Assembly (NCBI RefSeq): GCF_019669965.1 | Contig: NZ_AP019781.1 | Coordinates: 2,295,092-2,359,091 of the forward strand | DNA length: 64,000 bases | Source of the DNA: Methanoculleus chikugoensis | Lineage (GTDB): Archaea > Halobacteriota > Methanomicrobia > Methanomicrobiales > Methanoculleaceae | Direction of reading: 5' to 3' | Shown: piece after piece, positions 43,635 through 52,202 of the stretch | How positions within the stretch are numbered: position 1 is the first letter of the stretch | Layout: every line of letters starts with the position of its first letter | Made by a program: the position numbers and the translations under genes | The notes under the pieces: generated by a model | What the model saw: the letters and a program-made list of their open reading frames with translations, nothing else | What the model was told of the DNA's origin: nothing | Databases searched by the model: none

Positions 43635-44684
43635 TCAGATGATGAACCGGAACGCAATCCAGGCGATAAACACCATGATCGCCGAGTACTTCAGCCCCGC
43701 GACCACCCGGCCTTCGCCCATGATACCCGCTGCAAGTCCTGAGAACAATCCCTGGATAAGCGCGGAGTGGCTGAAGATCCGGTTGTAGAGGAAGAGATCC
43801 ACGTTGCCCATGAACGACTGGGCCGAGCTCGAACCCGACGCGGCCACCGCCTCGCCCGCCTCCGCCATCGTGGTGAGGAAGGTGCCCGAGAGCACCCCGA
43901 TCACGAAGAGGAAGACAAAGAACGACATCAGGATGATGATCATGTAGATCATCATCCCGTTTTTGCGCTCCGACTGCAGGTTGAAGAACTCGTATGCATC
44001 GTGCGCCGCCGCCCGCAGCACCTCGCTCACGTCGCCGCCGGCGGAGCTCGCGTGGGCGATCAGGTCGACGCTCCGCTCCGCGAGCGGGGTTTTCACGGCC
44101 TTCCCGAACCGGCGGATGGCCTCCACGAACGGGACGCCCCAGGACATCTCGGTATCCAGTTTGCGGATATGCGGGGTAAGCGCCCCGTACTCGCCTTCCG
44201 AGACGATATGGATGGCGTGCGGGAGCGTCATGCCCGAATCGTTCATCCCGGCAACATCGCGGAAGAAGTTCGGCAGCGACGCCTCGACGCTCGATATGCG
44301 CCACGCCTCCTTGAAATCGAGGAGGGCAAGCGGCACGATGGCGATGAGGAGCGCGAAGACGAAGAAGTCGTCGATCATCGTCGTCGTAAAGAGAGCGCCG
44401 ATGCCGTAGGACGTCACCACGCTCACGAACCCGCCGATGAAGAGGAGAAGCGCGGCCGGAACGGATACGAAGAGGACGGTGTAGGGCTCCTCCATCATCA
44501 CCCTGACCGGGTGTTTGAGGAACCGGTAAAACCCTTCCTGGTACTTCCGCCTGTTCTCAACCCTGCTGAAGATCTCCTGGTCCTGTTCCACGAACCGGTC
44601 GGACTCCAGTTCGACCGCCGGAACCATCTCCCCATCCGTGGGTTTCCTGTTTAAGAAATCGTTGAAAAGGTCTTTAAATCCCAT
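43635..44684 (-). CDS. Type II/IV pilus assembly membrane protein (TadC/GspF-like) 1
   Basis: 349 aa. T2SSF domain: cytoplasmic FFRDVAGMNDSGMTLPHAIHIV and WGVPFVEAIRRFG, between membrane segments (about 95-115, 120-140) and C-terminal segments (about 225-250, 295-345). Forms the membrane platform that couples the ATPase to filament assembly. One base from the second T2SSF gene, so both are expressed with the ATPase. Confidence 0.9.
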   Translation of the reverse strand: MGFKDLFNDFLNRKPTDGEMVPAVELESDRFVEQDQEIFSRVENRRKYQEGFYRFLKHPVRVMMEEPYTVLFVSVPAALLLFIGGFVSVVTSYGIGALFTTTMIDDFFVFALLIAIVPLALLDFKEAWRISSVEASLPNFFRDVAGMNDSGMTLPHAIHIVSEGEYGALTPHIRKLDTEMSWGVPFVEAIRRFGKAVKTPLAERSVDLIAHASSAGGDVSEVLRAAAHDAYEFFNLQSERKNGMMIYMIIILMSFFVFLFVIGVLSGTFLTTMAEAGEAVAASGSSSAQSFMGNVDLFLYNRIFSHSALIQGLFSGLAAGIMGEGRVVAGLKYSAIMVFIAWIAFRFII

Positions 44685-44685
44685 A

Positions 44686-45609
44686 TCACACCTCCGGAGT
44701 CATGGAACTGATCAGGATGACGAACATCATGCTCCCGAACGGGACGATCAGGTAGATGATGATGTAGAGGAAGAACGGGTTTGAATCGCCCGAGAGGATC
44801 GTCATCACCGACTGCAGGATGATCAAGAAGAGCATGCCGGCGACCATCGCGGTGACGTAGGACTCCGCGATCAGCCCGAGCGTCTCTAAGAACGTCTTCT
44901 GCTGCTGGTTGTTCTCGAGCGTGTACTGGTGAGCCTTGGTGCGGAAGTACTCCGTGAGGTTGCTCCCGCTGGAGATGCTCGCAACGGCTCCCTGCAAAAA
45001 CTCCCGCATCCGTTCACTCGGCGTCGCCTGCGAGACCGACCGCAGGGCCTCGAGGAGATCCTTCCCGAAGAAGTCGGTCTCCCGGGAGATATAGCGCGCT
45101 TCGACAGCGCTCTCGCCGTATATCGTGCTCTGGCCGAGCAGCCGGAAGACCTCGTCGGGGGTGATCCCGGCTGAAGACATGGCGGTGACGTAGTTGATGG
45201 CGTACGGGAGGGTGGCATCGATGTTCCGGCGTCGTTCTCCCGCCTTTATACCGGGATAGAGGAGGAAGATCAGGTAGGTCAGCCCGCCGAAGACCAGGAG
45301 GGAGATGATCGTGATGGCGGCGGTGCCGAGCAGCATCTTGTAGTCGTTCAACGCGTACAGGACCTGCGGAACCGCTCCGCGGTAGACGATCATATCGGGA
45401 ACCCGCAGGAGGTAGGTCAGAAGCCCGATCAGCACGGCGGCGACCAGCCCCACGGCGACCGAGGAGACGTACGCGGTCGCGAGATACGCCTCGAACGGAG
45501 TCGTCATCCGGGCCCCCATCAGGTCGTTTCGGAGGCTGATGTAGTCTCCCCGTTTCTTCTTCAGGTTGTGCCCGATCAGATTGAAGCAGAACCGTTCGTA
45601 ACTGTTCAT
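44686..45609 (-). CDS. Type II/IV pilus assembly membrane protein (TadC/GspF-like) 2
   Basis: 307 aa. Membrane segments at about 50-70, 95-120, 225-245 and 275-300 around a T2SSF cytoplasmic domain (LPYAINYVTAMSSAGITPDE, ATPSERMREFLQGAVASI). Second platform subunit; archaeal adhesion pili and archaella often need one or two such proteins. Start overlaps the ATPase stop by 4 bases. Confidence 0.9.
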   Translation of the reverse strand: MNSYERFCFNLIGHNLKKKRGDYISLRNDLMGARMTTPFEAYLATAYVSSVAVGLVAAVLIGLLTYLLRVPDMIVYRGAVPQVLYALNDYKMLLGTAAITIISLLVFGGLTYLIFLLYPGIKAGERRRNIDATLPYAINYVTAMSSAGITPDEVFRLLGQSTIYGESAVEARYISRETDFFGKDLLEALRSVSQATPSERMREFLQGAVASISSGSNLTEYFRTKAHQYTLENNQQQKTFLETLGLIAESYVTAMVAGMLFLIILQSVMTILSGDSNPFFLYIIIYLIVPFGSMMFVILISSMTPEV

Positions 45610-48062
45610 GCGGAACCACCTTCCCCGTAGAGGTCGACACGCACCCGCTGGACGACCGTCTCCGGATCGCGGAAGTAGGAGATCAGGACCTTACTCACGT
45701 CCCTGAAGTGGCGGATCTTCTTGATACGCATCCATTCAAGGACTTCCTGCCGCCGTTTCAACTCTTCGCGCATCCGCTCCTCGCTCCAGCCCCGGTCTTC
45801 CATGATCTGCTCGAGGATGTAGGATTTGCCGGAATACCGGATCTCGTCGGTTGCCGGGTGCCACCGGAAGACCTCGTTCGTGATCAGTTCGTTCGTCCGG
45901 GGATCGATGTCCAGGATCTCGATGAGCTGCTTGTTCCGCCGGATCCGCTGACCGCCGATACGGGCCTGCACCTGGATGGACATCAGGGAGAGGGCAGAGA
46001 GCATGTTCCTCGGCACGTCGATCGGCGGGTTCTCCAGACGGTGGACGGCGCTCGCCACCGAGTCGGCGTGCATCGTCGCGTAGGTGACGTGGCCGGTGCT
46101 CATCGCCTGGAAGAGGGTCAGGGCCTCCTTGCCACGGACCTCACCGACCAGGATGTACTCCGGACGCTGCCGGAGAGCGGCGCGCAGGAGTTCGTACATA
46201 TCGATCTCGCCCCGCCCGTCCTGCGAGAACGAGTCGCGGGTGATGCTCGGGATCCAGTTCGGGTGAGGCAGTTTCAGTTCCCGGGTATCCTCGAGGGTGA
46301 CGATCTTTGCGAGCGGCGGGATGAAGAGCGATATGGCGTTCAGGGTCGTCGTCTTTCCGGACGCCGTCCCGCCGGCAAAGATGCAGGACTTGGCGTTCTC
46401 GACCGCGAGCCAGATGAACGCGATCCCGAGCGGCGAGAAGGTGTGCCACTCGATGAGATCCGTCGGCGTGATCGGCTCCTCCCGGAACTTACGGATCGTG
46501 AACGTCGAGCCGTGTGCGGTCACTTCCGCTCCGAGCGTCATCTGGATACGCGATCCGTCGCTCATCGTGGCGTCCAGCATCGGTTCGGCGATGGAGATGT
46601 ATTTCCCGGCACGCTGCGCGAGTTTCGTGACGAACGAGTCGAGCTCCACGTGATCGTGATAGATAAGGCTCGTCTTCATCGATTCGTACGTCGTATGATA
46701 GACGAATATAGCGCTGCCCACACCGTCACAGGAGATATCCTCGATGTACTTGTCGTGCATCACCGGGTCGATCAGCCCGTCGCCGAGGAACTCCTTCTCG
46801 ACGTGATAGAGGATCTTCTCGCGCCCGAGAGGGTCGAGCCGGATCCCGTAGTCGGCGATGATCGTGTTCGCCGCATCGCGAAGCGCTGTGCGGGCTTCTT
46901 CGCGGGTGAGGTCACGGGAAGTGATGTTGAGCGTCTCAAAAAGCCGTTCTTTGATCTCCGCGAAGAGCATCTGCTCCCCGGGAGTGAGCACGGGCTCGAT
47001 GACGTTATAGGTGTACTCGTGCGTCGTGCTGTCGTAGGTCACCCGGACATAGGCATAAGGTTCGTTCACCGGGTAGAGTTCGATCTCCTCAACCCCCGGC
47101 GACGGCCGCATCGCGAGATCGACGAGCGGACCGTGGAGCGTGGCGTTGTACTCCTCGACCGCGACGCCGACTTTCGGGACCTGAAGTTTTTTGAGGAACC
47201 CGAACCGGGGCTGCGGAACCTCTTCGACCGGGGTCACCACCTGTGCGGCGGCCGCAGCAAGCGAAGTGGAGGAGAACGACTGGGAGAAGATGTCGTCGAA
47301 CTCCGATACGACCCGGGCGTTATCGACGAAATCAAAGCGGTTCTCGCCCCGGTTGATGCTCAGTTCATCGATCGTGAACGTCGCGCTCTTCGGGAGGATT
47401 AAATCCGCCAGATTTCCGAGCTCCTCGACCGTAACCACGCCGTCAGAGATCTCCTCTTCGATCCCGGGATCGTCGACCGCTTCCGCAACGCGGGGTTTCG
47501 ATTGGGTGGTGCCGGATTTATCGCCCTCACGCCACCCTTTCACCCGTTCGAGGATTCCCGCGGGAGCATGGTATCCGGGGGAAGAAGCCGGCGCATCCGG
47601 CTTCGCAGCGAGTTTCTCAACCGCCGCCGGCGGATCAGCCGGCATCTCCGGCCCTGTAGGGAGATCGTCCGTCTCTACCGTCGGGGCGGAGACGACCTCT
47701 TCGGCGCCGTCCGGACTGCTCCGGCCGATCCGTTCGAGAAGCGCACGGACCGGGTCCTTCTCGGCGGATGCATGCGATTCGGCGGAGTCGTCCGACATCG
47801 CCGCCGTCTCGATGAGCGAACGGATACCCGCGCTCTGTTGCGCCTGCACCGGAGACGACTCCGGCTGCTCGTTCATCTCATCGGTGACGGGCCTGAGAAC
47901 CTCCGGGACCGTCTCATCCTCCTCGGGAGACGGGAACGGCAAACCCGCATCGACGCTCTCCACCGTGGTTCCTCCATCGCCAGCCCCCAGTTTCCCGGGT
48001 TGTGAGAGAAGGCTCCTGACTGCTGCTATCAATTCACGTTCTTCATCTTCACCTGAACTCAT
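45606..48062 (-). CDS. Type II/IV secretion ATPase (GspE/FlaI-like) with long N-terminal extension
   Basis: 818 aa from ATG 48062. C-terminal core: Walker A GGTASGKTTTLNAI (about 560), Asp box TLEDTRELKLP, Walker B YILVGEVRGKEAL and His box MSTGHVTYATMHADS. The first 250 residues are acidic, Ser/Pro-rich and look disordered, much longer than in typical archaeal relatives. Powers filament extension. Overlaps the 212-aa accessory gene by 14 bases; the earlier in-frame ATG at 48083 lacks RBS support. Confidence 0.92.
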   Translation of the reverse strand: MSSGEDEERELIAAVRSLLSQPGKLGAGDGGTTVESVDAGLPFPSPEEDETVPEVLRPVTDEMNEQPESSPVQAQQSAGIRSLIETAAMSDDSAESHASAEKDPVRALLERIGRSSPDGAEEVVSAPTVETDDLPTGPEMPADPPAAVEKLAAKPDAPASSPGYHAPAGILERVKGWREGDKSGTTQSKPRVAEAVDDPGIEEEISDGVVTVEELGNLADLILPKSATFTIDELSINRGENRFDFVDNARVVSEFDDIFSQSFSSTSLAAAAAQVVTPVEEVPQPRFGFLKKLQVPKVGVAVEEYNATLHGPLVDLAMRPSPGVEEIELYPVNEPYAYVRVTYDSTTHEYTYNVIEPVLTPGEQMLFAEIKERLFETLNITSRDLTREEARTALRDAANTIIADYGIRLDPLGREKILYHVEKEFLGDGLIDPVMHDKYIEDISCDGVGSAIFVYHTTYESMKTSLIYHDHVELDSFVTKLAQRAGKYISIAEPMLDATMSDGSRIQMTLGAEVTAHGSTFTIRKFREEPITPTDLIEWHTFSPLGIAFIWLAVENAKSCIFAGGTASGKTTTLNAISLFIPPLAKIVTLEDTRELKLPHPNWIPSITRDSFSQDGRGEIDMYELLRAALRQRPEYILVGEVRGKEALTLFQAMSTGHVTYATMHADSVASAVHRLENPPIDVPRNMLSALSLMSIQVQARIGGQRIRRNKQLIEILDIDPRTNELITNEVFRWHPATDEIRYSGKSYILEQIMEDRGWSEERMREELKRRQEVLEWMRIKKIRHFRDVSKVLISYFRDPETVVQRVRVDLYGEGGSA

Positions 48063-48687
48063 CCTCTGTGCCCCCAATATCAACGTACGCTTCTACCTGA
48101 GGTTCATGGATCTCAACGATGCACCGTGCCCGCTCTCCAATCCGATCCGAGACCACACACATATAGCGCCCATTGAGCAGCCGAAAGCAGACCTTTCCCT
48201 CGGAATCCGTCACATCGCTCGTCATGACGAGTTTTCCCTTCCGGATCGCGACGTGGGCTCCGGCAAGAGGCATTCGGCCGTCGCGCACGATCAGGTACAG
48301 CATTCCTATCCGCTGCCGGTTAGGGGTGCCGACGGTCGGGATGTCGAGGCGGCCGTTCTTCTTCAGGTGGCTTTTGTCGAAGATCCGGCACCTTGAGACC
48401 AGCGCGTCGACAATCGGCGCCGTCACCGTGAAGAGCTCGAACTCTTCCTCCCCGGTCAGGCGCAGGACGGCCGAGTCTCCAAAGAGTGTCCCCTTCGCAT
48501 CGACAAACATGGCACCGTCCGGTTCGCCCCCGGAGAAAAAAAGGAAAAATGAGTGCCCCTTCTCTTCCGAAACCCCTATTCCGGTCATGAGAGTGCTGCT
48601 GCTGTACCGTAGCAACTCATCAAGCGCGAAGTCTCCCTCGCTCGTCGACTGTCGAAGGATCTCGCCCATAAGGTCGTTTATCTCCAT
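48049..48687 (-). CDS. Pilus-locus accessory protein, function unknown
   Basis: 212 aa. N-terminal part (about 1-95) resembles a small sensor-like or roadblock-like fold (ELLRYSSSTLMTGIGVSEEK, GAMFVDAKGTLFGDSAVL). C-terminal part (about 125-205) looks like a carboxypeptidase-regulatory/Ig-like beta domain (PLAGAHVAIRKGKLVMTSDV, DSEGKVCFRLLNGRYMCVV). No membrane segment. Coupled by a 14-base overlap to the ATPase gene; first gene of that operon. Confidence 0.7.
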   Translation of the reverse strand: MEINDLMGEILRQSTSEGDFALDELLRYSSSTLMTGIGVSEEKGHSFFLFFSGGEPDGAMFVDAKGTLFGDSAVLRLTGEEEFELFTVTAPIVDALVSRCRIFDKSHLKKNGRLDIPTVGTPNRQRIGMLYLIVRDGRMPLAGAHVAIRKGKLVMTSDVTDSEGKVCFRLLNGRYMCVVSDRIGERARCIVEIHEPQVEAYVDIGGTEDEFR

Positions 48688-49058
48688 GCAAATCTTCAGG
48701 TACGGTATTTTGTAGATTATATGCCGGAAAGGGGATTTTTACCCCCTATCACAATATATCACATCAGTATGCTATTATTAATACCTTGTGATAATGGAAT
48801 TGAGATTCTAACAGATATCCTTGAGAAAGAAGCGTATCCGGAAGATAGAAGGAGACCGTTTGCGCTCAGCCGCCTTCGAAGGATTTTCGGCCATGGAGGA
48901 AGTTGCAACCAGAGATCCGGAACCTTCAGGCTGCCCGACCGGCGAGGAGTGGCCGTATCATGCCAAATCCAGCCGGAAAAAGCATCGAAACGGCAGCGAT
49001 CCCCTGCAAAGAAAGATCGCCAGAAATAAGAGATAACAGGTGAATAAGGTACCTGCCC
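48688..49058. other. Divergent regulatory region of the pilus locus
   Basis: 371 bases, with an AT-rich half (48700-48800) holding an inverted repeat TATCACAA (48747-48754) / TTGTGATA (48786-48793) and a short GGGG-N6-CCCC stem (48731-48745). Candidate TATA elements on both strands. A possible 47-codon frame starts at 48893 but has no family support. Confidence 0.55.
48893..49036 (+). CDS. Possible very short protein (weak)
   Basis: 47 codons, ATG to TAA, beginning MEEVATRDPEPSGCPTGEEW and ending in a Lys/Arg-rich tail. Frame may extend upstream to a TTG at 48821. No family known to me and codon choice is not clearly like neighbours. Listed because it fills an otherwise empty region before the prepilin peptidase. 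Confidence 0.22.
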   Translation: MEEVATRDPEPSGCPTGEEWPYHAKSSRKKHRNGSDPLQRKIARNKR

Positions 49059-49865
49059 ATGATTCTTCCGCTCGTGGTAAGTGTTCCCCTTATGATTGCA
49101 GCGGCTGCAATAGGGGTTACGCTCATATATGCGTCCATCCTGGACGCGAAGGAGCGGCGGGTGCCCCACAAGACCTGGCGTCCCGCACTCGCGATCGCGA
49201 TCCCGGCGGCCGTCTGGGTGTACGGGCTGGCCGTCCTCGCGGACTGGCGGACGGCGGCGGCGTACCTCATCATGGTCGCGATCTTCTGCGGGTTTTTTTA
49301 CCTCTTCCAGGCGGTAAACCTCTTCGGGGGGGCGGATGCATACGCCCTCATCATCATCACCGCTTGCATCCCGTTCTACCCGCTCGAACCGTACTTCGGC
49401 GCATCGCCTCTCGGGTTCTTTCCGTTCAGCGTGCTGACGAACGCCGTGCTCATCAATATCGCGGCACCCGTCGCAATACTCGCGAAGAACATCCTGGAGG
49501 GAAACCGGGCCCCGCTGCCCTGCCTCTTCCTCGGCTTCCCGGTCGATGGAAAGGGCATCCAGAACGAGTTCGGTTTTGTGATGGAAGAGATCGAGGAGGG
49601 GGAGGACGGCAGACTGGTCAGGCGGTTCGTCGGGTTTACGGAATCGCTCGGGCGCATCGTGCGGGGGGAGCGGCGGCTATACACAAAAGATCTCAGGCTG
49701 CACCCCGAAGACTACCAGCGGGAACTTGCCCTCTACCGGAAGGCCGGCAGGGTCTGGATATCCTACGGCATTCCATTCATCATACCTATCGCGGCGGGGT
49801 TTCTGACCGCACTGTTCATGGGAGATATTCTCTATGTAATCATGAAGGCAATCGCGGGAATGTGA
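49059..49865 (+). CDS. Prepilin peptidase (A24, aspartic, FlaK/PibD-like)
   Basis: 268 aa, about six membrane segments. Catalytic Asp candidates: D29 in SILDAKERRVP and D93 in FGGADAY (GxGD-like motif, here GGAD). Contains a cytoplasmic insert of about 90 residues (about 145-235) typical of methanogen members. Cleaves class III signal peptides of pilins or archaellins. Divergent from the pilus assembly operon, which it likely serves. Confidence 0.9.
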   Translation: MILPLVVSVPLMIAAAAIGVTLIYASILDAKERRVPHKTWRPALAIAIPAAVWVYGLAVLADWRTAAAYLIMVAIFCGFFYLFQAVNLFGGADAYALIIITACIPFYPLEPYFGASPLGFFPFSVLTNAVLINIAAPVAILAKNILEGNRAPLPCLFLGFPVDGKGIQNEFGFVMEEIEEGEDGRLVRRFVGFTESLGRIVRGERRLYTKDLRLHPEDYQRELALYRKAGRVWISYGIPFIIPIAAGFLTALFMGDILYVIMKAIAGM

Positions 49866-49871
49866 ATAGAC

Positions 49872-50237
49872 ATGAAGATACAGTTCAAGGACGGATTGGT
49901 GCCTGTCATCGTGCAGGAAAGACGGACTCGTGATGTCCTGATGCTCGCCTACGCGAACACGGAGGCGCTGGAACTCACCAGGACCACGGGATATGCACAC
50001 TATTACAGCAGGAGCAGACGGAAACTCTGGAAGAAAGGGGAGGAGAGCGGACACGTCCAGCGGGTCTGCCGCATACTCGTCGACTGCGACGAGGATGCCG
50101 TCCTCTACGAGGTGGAGCAGACCGGTGCCGCCTGCCATACCGGCCACGCCTCGTGTTTCTACCGGACGGTCGAGGGGGAGGAGATCGCTAAAACGGTCTT
50201 CGATCCGGAGAAGGTATACGCTAATAAGGGTGAATGA
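49872..50237 (+). CDS. hisI: Phosphoribosyl-AMP cyclohydrolase
   Basis: 121 aa. [37 protein letters not shown], and metal site [15 protein letters not shown] with the Cys pair in [14 protein letters not shown]. Opens the adenine ring of PR-AMP in histidine synthesis. Stand-alone HisI, without HisE fusion. No other his genes nearby. Starts 6 bases after the peptidase stop. Confidence 0.96.
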   Translation: MKIQFKDGLVPVIVQERRTRDVLMLAYANTEALELTRTTGYAHYYSRSRRKLWKKGEESGHVQRVCRILVDCDEDAVLYEVEQTGAACHTGHASCFYRTVEGEEIAKTVFDPEKVYANKGE

Positions 50238-50260
50238 CCTCATTACTATGGTGATTTTTT

Positions 50261-52162
50261 ATGAAAATTGTACCCGATACAAGCGTCGTGATAGACGGAC
50301 GCATAACATCGCTGATAAAAACCGGAGAATATAAGGGCGCAACAATAATCATACCGGAAGCCGTCGTCGCCGAACTGGAGGCCCAGGCGAATCAGGGACG
50401 GGAGATAGGGTTTTCCGGTCTGACCGAACTCCAGGAGCTCTTCCGGATGTCGGAGGAGAAGATCATCGAACTCCAGTTTTCCGGAGAACGCCCGAGCCTC
50501 GACCAGGTGAAACTCTCCAGCGGAGGCGAGATCGACGCCCTGATTCGGAACGTCGCGATCGACCACGACGCCCGGTTCATCACGAGCGACCTCGTGCAGG
50601 CGGAGGTGGCGAAGGCAAAAGGGCTCGACGTCACCTACCTGCGGCCGCAGATCGGCGACTTCTCGCCGCTCTCGATCGACCAGTACCTCGACGAGGAGAC
50701 GATCGCGATCACGCTGAAGGAACGGGCGCCGCCGGTGGCAAAGATCGGGAAACTCCAGGAGACCCGCCTGGTGACCCTCCGGGATGCGCCGATGACCGAG
50801 TACGAACTCAAGGCTATGGCGCAGGAACTCCTTGAGAGGGCGAAACGCGACCCGGACGGCTTCATCGAACTCGAGAAGCGGGGGATCACGGTCGTCCAGA
50901 TTGGATCGCTCCGGATCTCGATTGCCCGGCGGCCGTTCTCGGACGGGATGGAGATCACCGTCGTCCGGCCGCTCGTGGATCTCTCGCTCGACGACTACGA
51001 CATGGCGCCGGAGATCAAGCAGCGGATCCTCGGAAACCGCCGCGGCGTCCTGATCGCGGGCCCGCCGGGAGCAGGGAAGACCACCCTCGCCCAGAGCCTT
51101 GCGACGTTCCTCGCCGACAACAACTTCGTCGTGAAGACGATGGAGGCCCCGCGGGACCTGCAGGTACCCGACCACATCACCCAGTACACGGCGCTCGAGG
51201 GGAGCATGGCGAACACCGCCGAAGCCCTCCTGCTCGTCCGGCCCGACTACGTGATCTTCGATGAACTCCGGAAAAACGAGGACTTCTCCGTCTATGCGGA
51301 TATGCGCCTCGCGGGGATGGGCATGGTCGGCGTGGTCCATGCCATGGAGGTGCACGACTGCCTCCGGCGGTTCTGTGACCGTGTTGACTACAGCATCCTG
51401 CCGCAGATCATCAACACCGTCATCTACGTCGTCCAGGGCGCGATCACGAAGATCTACGACCTCGAACTGACGGTCAAGGCACCGGAGGGCATGCCCGGCG
51501 ACGTGCATATCCGCCCGGTGATCGTCGTCCGCGAGCACGCCCGGCAGGAACCCGAGATCGAGATCTTCCGCTACGAAGGGGAGACCCTGGTGATGCCGCT
51601 CGCCCGGAAGAAGAACGCCGTAGGACCGGTCGTTGCACCTGCGGAGCCTCCGGTCGTCGCGGCACCGGCACCGGTAGCGGAGCCCGAGGAGAACGTCACC
51701 TGGAAGGTTGCGGGAAAAGAGGTCCAGCGCGAGATCGGGCGGTACACGAGCGGCCCGGTCGAGGTCCGGATCATCAGCGACAACAAGGCCGTCGTCTATA
51801 TCGAGGACAAGGACGTCCCGGCGGCGATCGGGAAGGGCGGCAAGAACGTCTCGGCGATCGTGAACAAACTCGGCATCGGGATCGATATCCGGCCGAGGAG
51901 CGAACTCGAGGCGCAGAAACCCATCGAAGAGGAGATGCACCTTGCCGGCGGCATCAAGATCCGTCTCGACAAGAAACAGCTGACGATTGTATCTCCCGAG
52001 AACAAGGGCAAGATTGTGGACGTCTTCGCCGGGAAGGAGTATCTCTTCACGGCAACGGTGAACGAGGAGGGGGACATCCTCCTCGCCAAGAACAGCACGA
52101 TCGCCCAGGAGATGATCAAGCGCTACAACGAGGGCGAGACGATCCGGCTGCGGCCGGTATGA
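50261..52162 (+). CDS. PIN domain-ATPase-KH protein (archaeal PINc/VapC family)
   Basis: 633 aa. N-terminal PIN domain with acidic site residues (VPDTSVVIDGRI; EAVVAELE), central PilT/GspE-like ATPase with Walker A AGPPGAGKTTLAQS (about 266-279) and YVIFDELRKNEDF, and a KH RNA-binding domain (about 510-545: AAIGKGGKNVSAIVNKLG). Conserved in Euryarchaeota; presumably an ATP-driven RNA nuclease or RNP remodeller, not experimentally defined that I know of. RBS GGTGATT. Confidence 0.9.
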   Translation: MKIVPDTSVVIDGRITSLIKTGEYKGATIIIPEAVVAELEAQANQGREIGFSGLTELQELFRMSEEKIIELQFSGERPSLDQVKLSSGGEIDALIRNVAIDHDARFITSDLVQAEVAKAKGLDVTYLRPQIGDFSPLSIDQYLDEETIAITLKERAPPVAKIGKLQETRLVTLRDAPMTEYELKAMAQELLERAKRDPDGFIELEKRGITVVQIGSLRISIARRPFSDGMEITVVRPLVDLSLDDYDMAPEIKQRILGNRRGVLIAGPPGAGKTTLAQSLATFLADNNFVVKTMEAPRDLQVPDHITQYTALEGSMANTAEALLLVRPDYVIFDELRKNEDFSVYADMRLAGMGMVGVVHAMEVHDCLRRFCDRVDYSILPQIINTVIYVVQGAITKIYDLELTVKAPEGMPGDVHIRPVIVVREHARQEPEIEIFRYEGETLVMPLARKKNAVGPVVAPAEPPVVAAPAPVAEPEENVTWKVAGKEVQREIGRYTSGPVEVRIISDNKAVVYIEDKDVPAAIGKGGKNVSAIVNKLGIGIDIRPRSELEAQKPIEEEMHLAGGIKIRLDKKQLTIVSPENKGKIVDVFAGKEYLFTATVNEEGDILLAKNSTIAQEMIKRYNEGETIRLRPV

Positions 52163-52202
52163 GGCAGGCCAAATATGAGGAACCAGAATCTGGAGGCTTA
52201 GA

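Noticed and set aside
45708-47402. Long open frame on the plus strand opposite the secretion ATPase gene
   Set aside because: Antisense shadow caused by GC-rich codon bias; Arg/Asp-rich text with no domain, while the opposite strand carries all ATPase motifs.
48721-49029. 102-codon plus-strand frame in the pilus divergent region
   Set aside because: It would contain the inverted repeat and likely promoter; composition unlike neighbouring genes.
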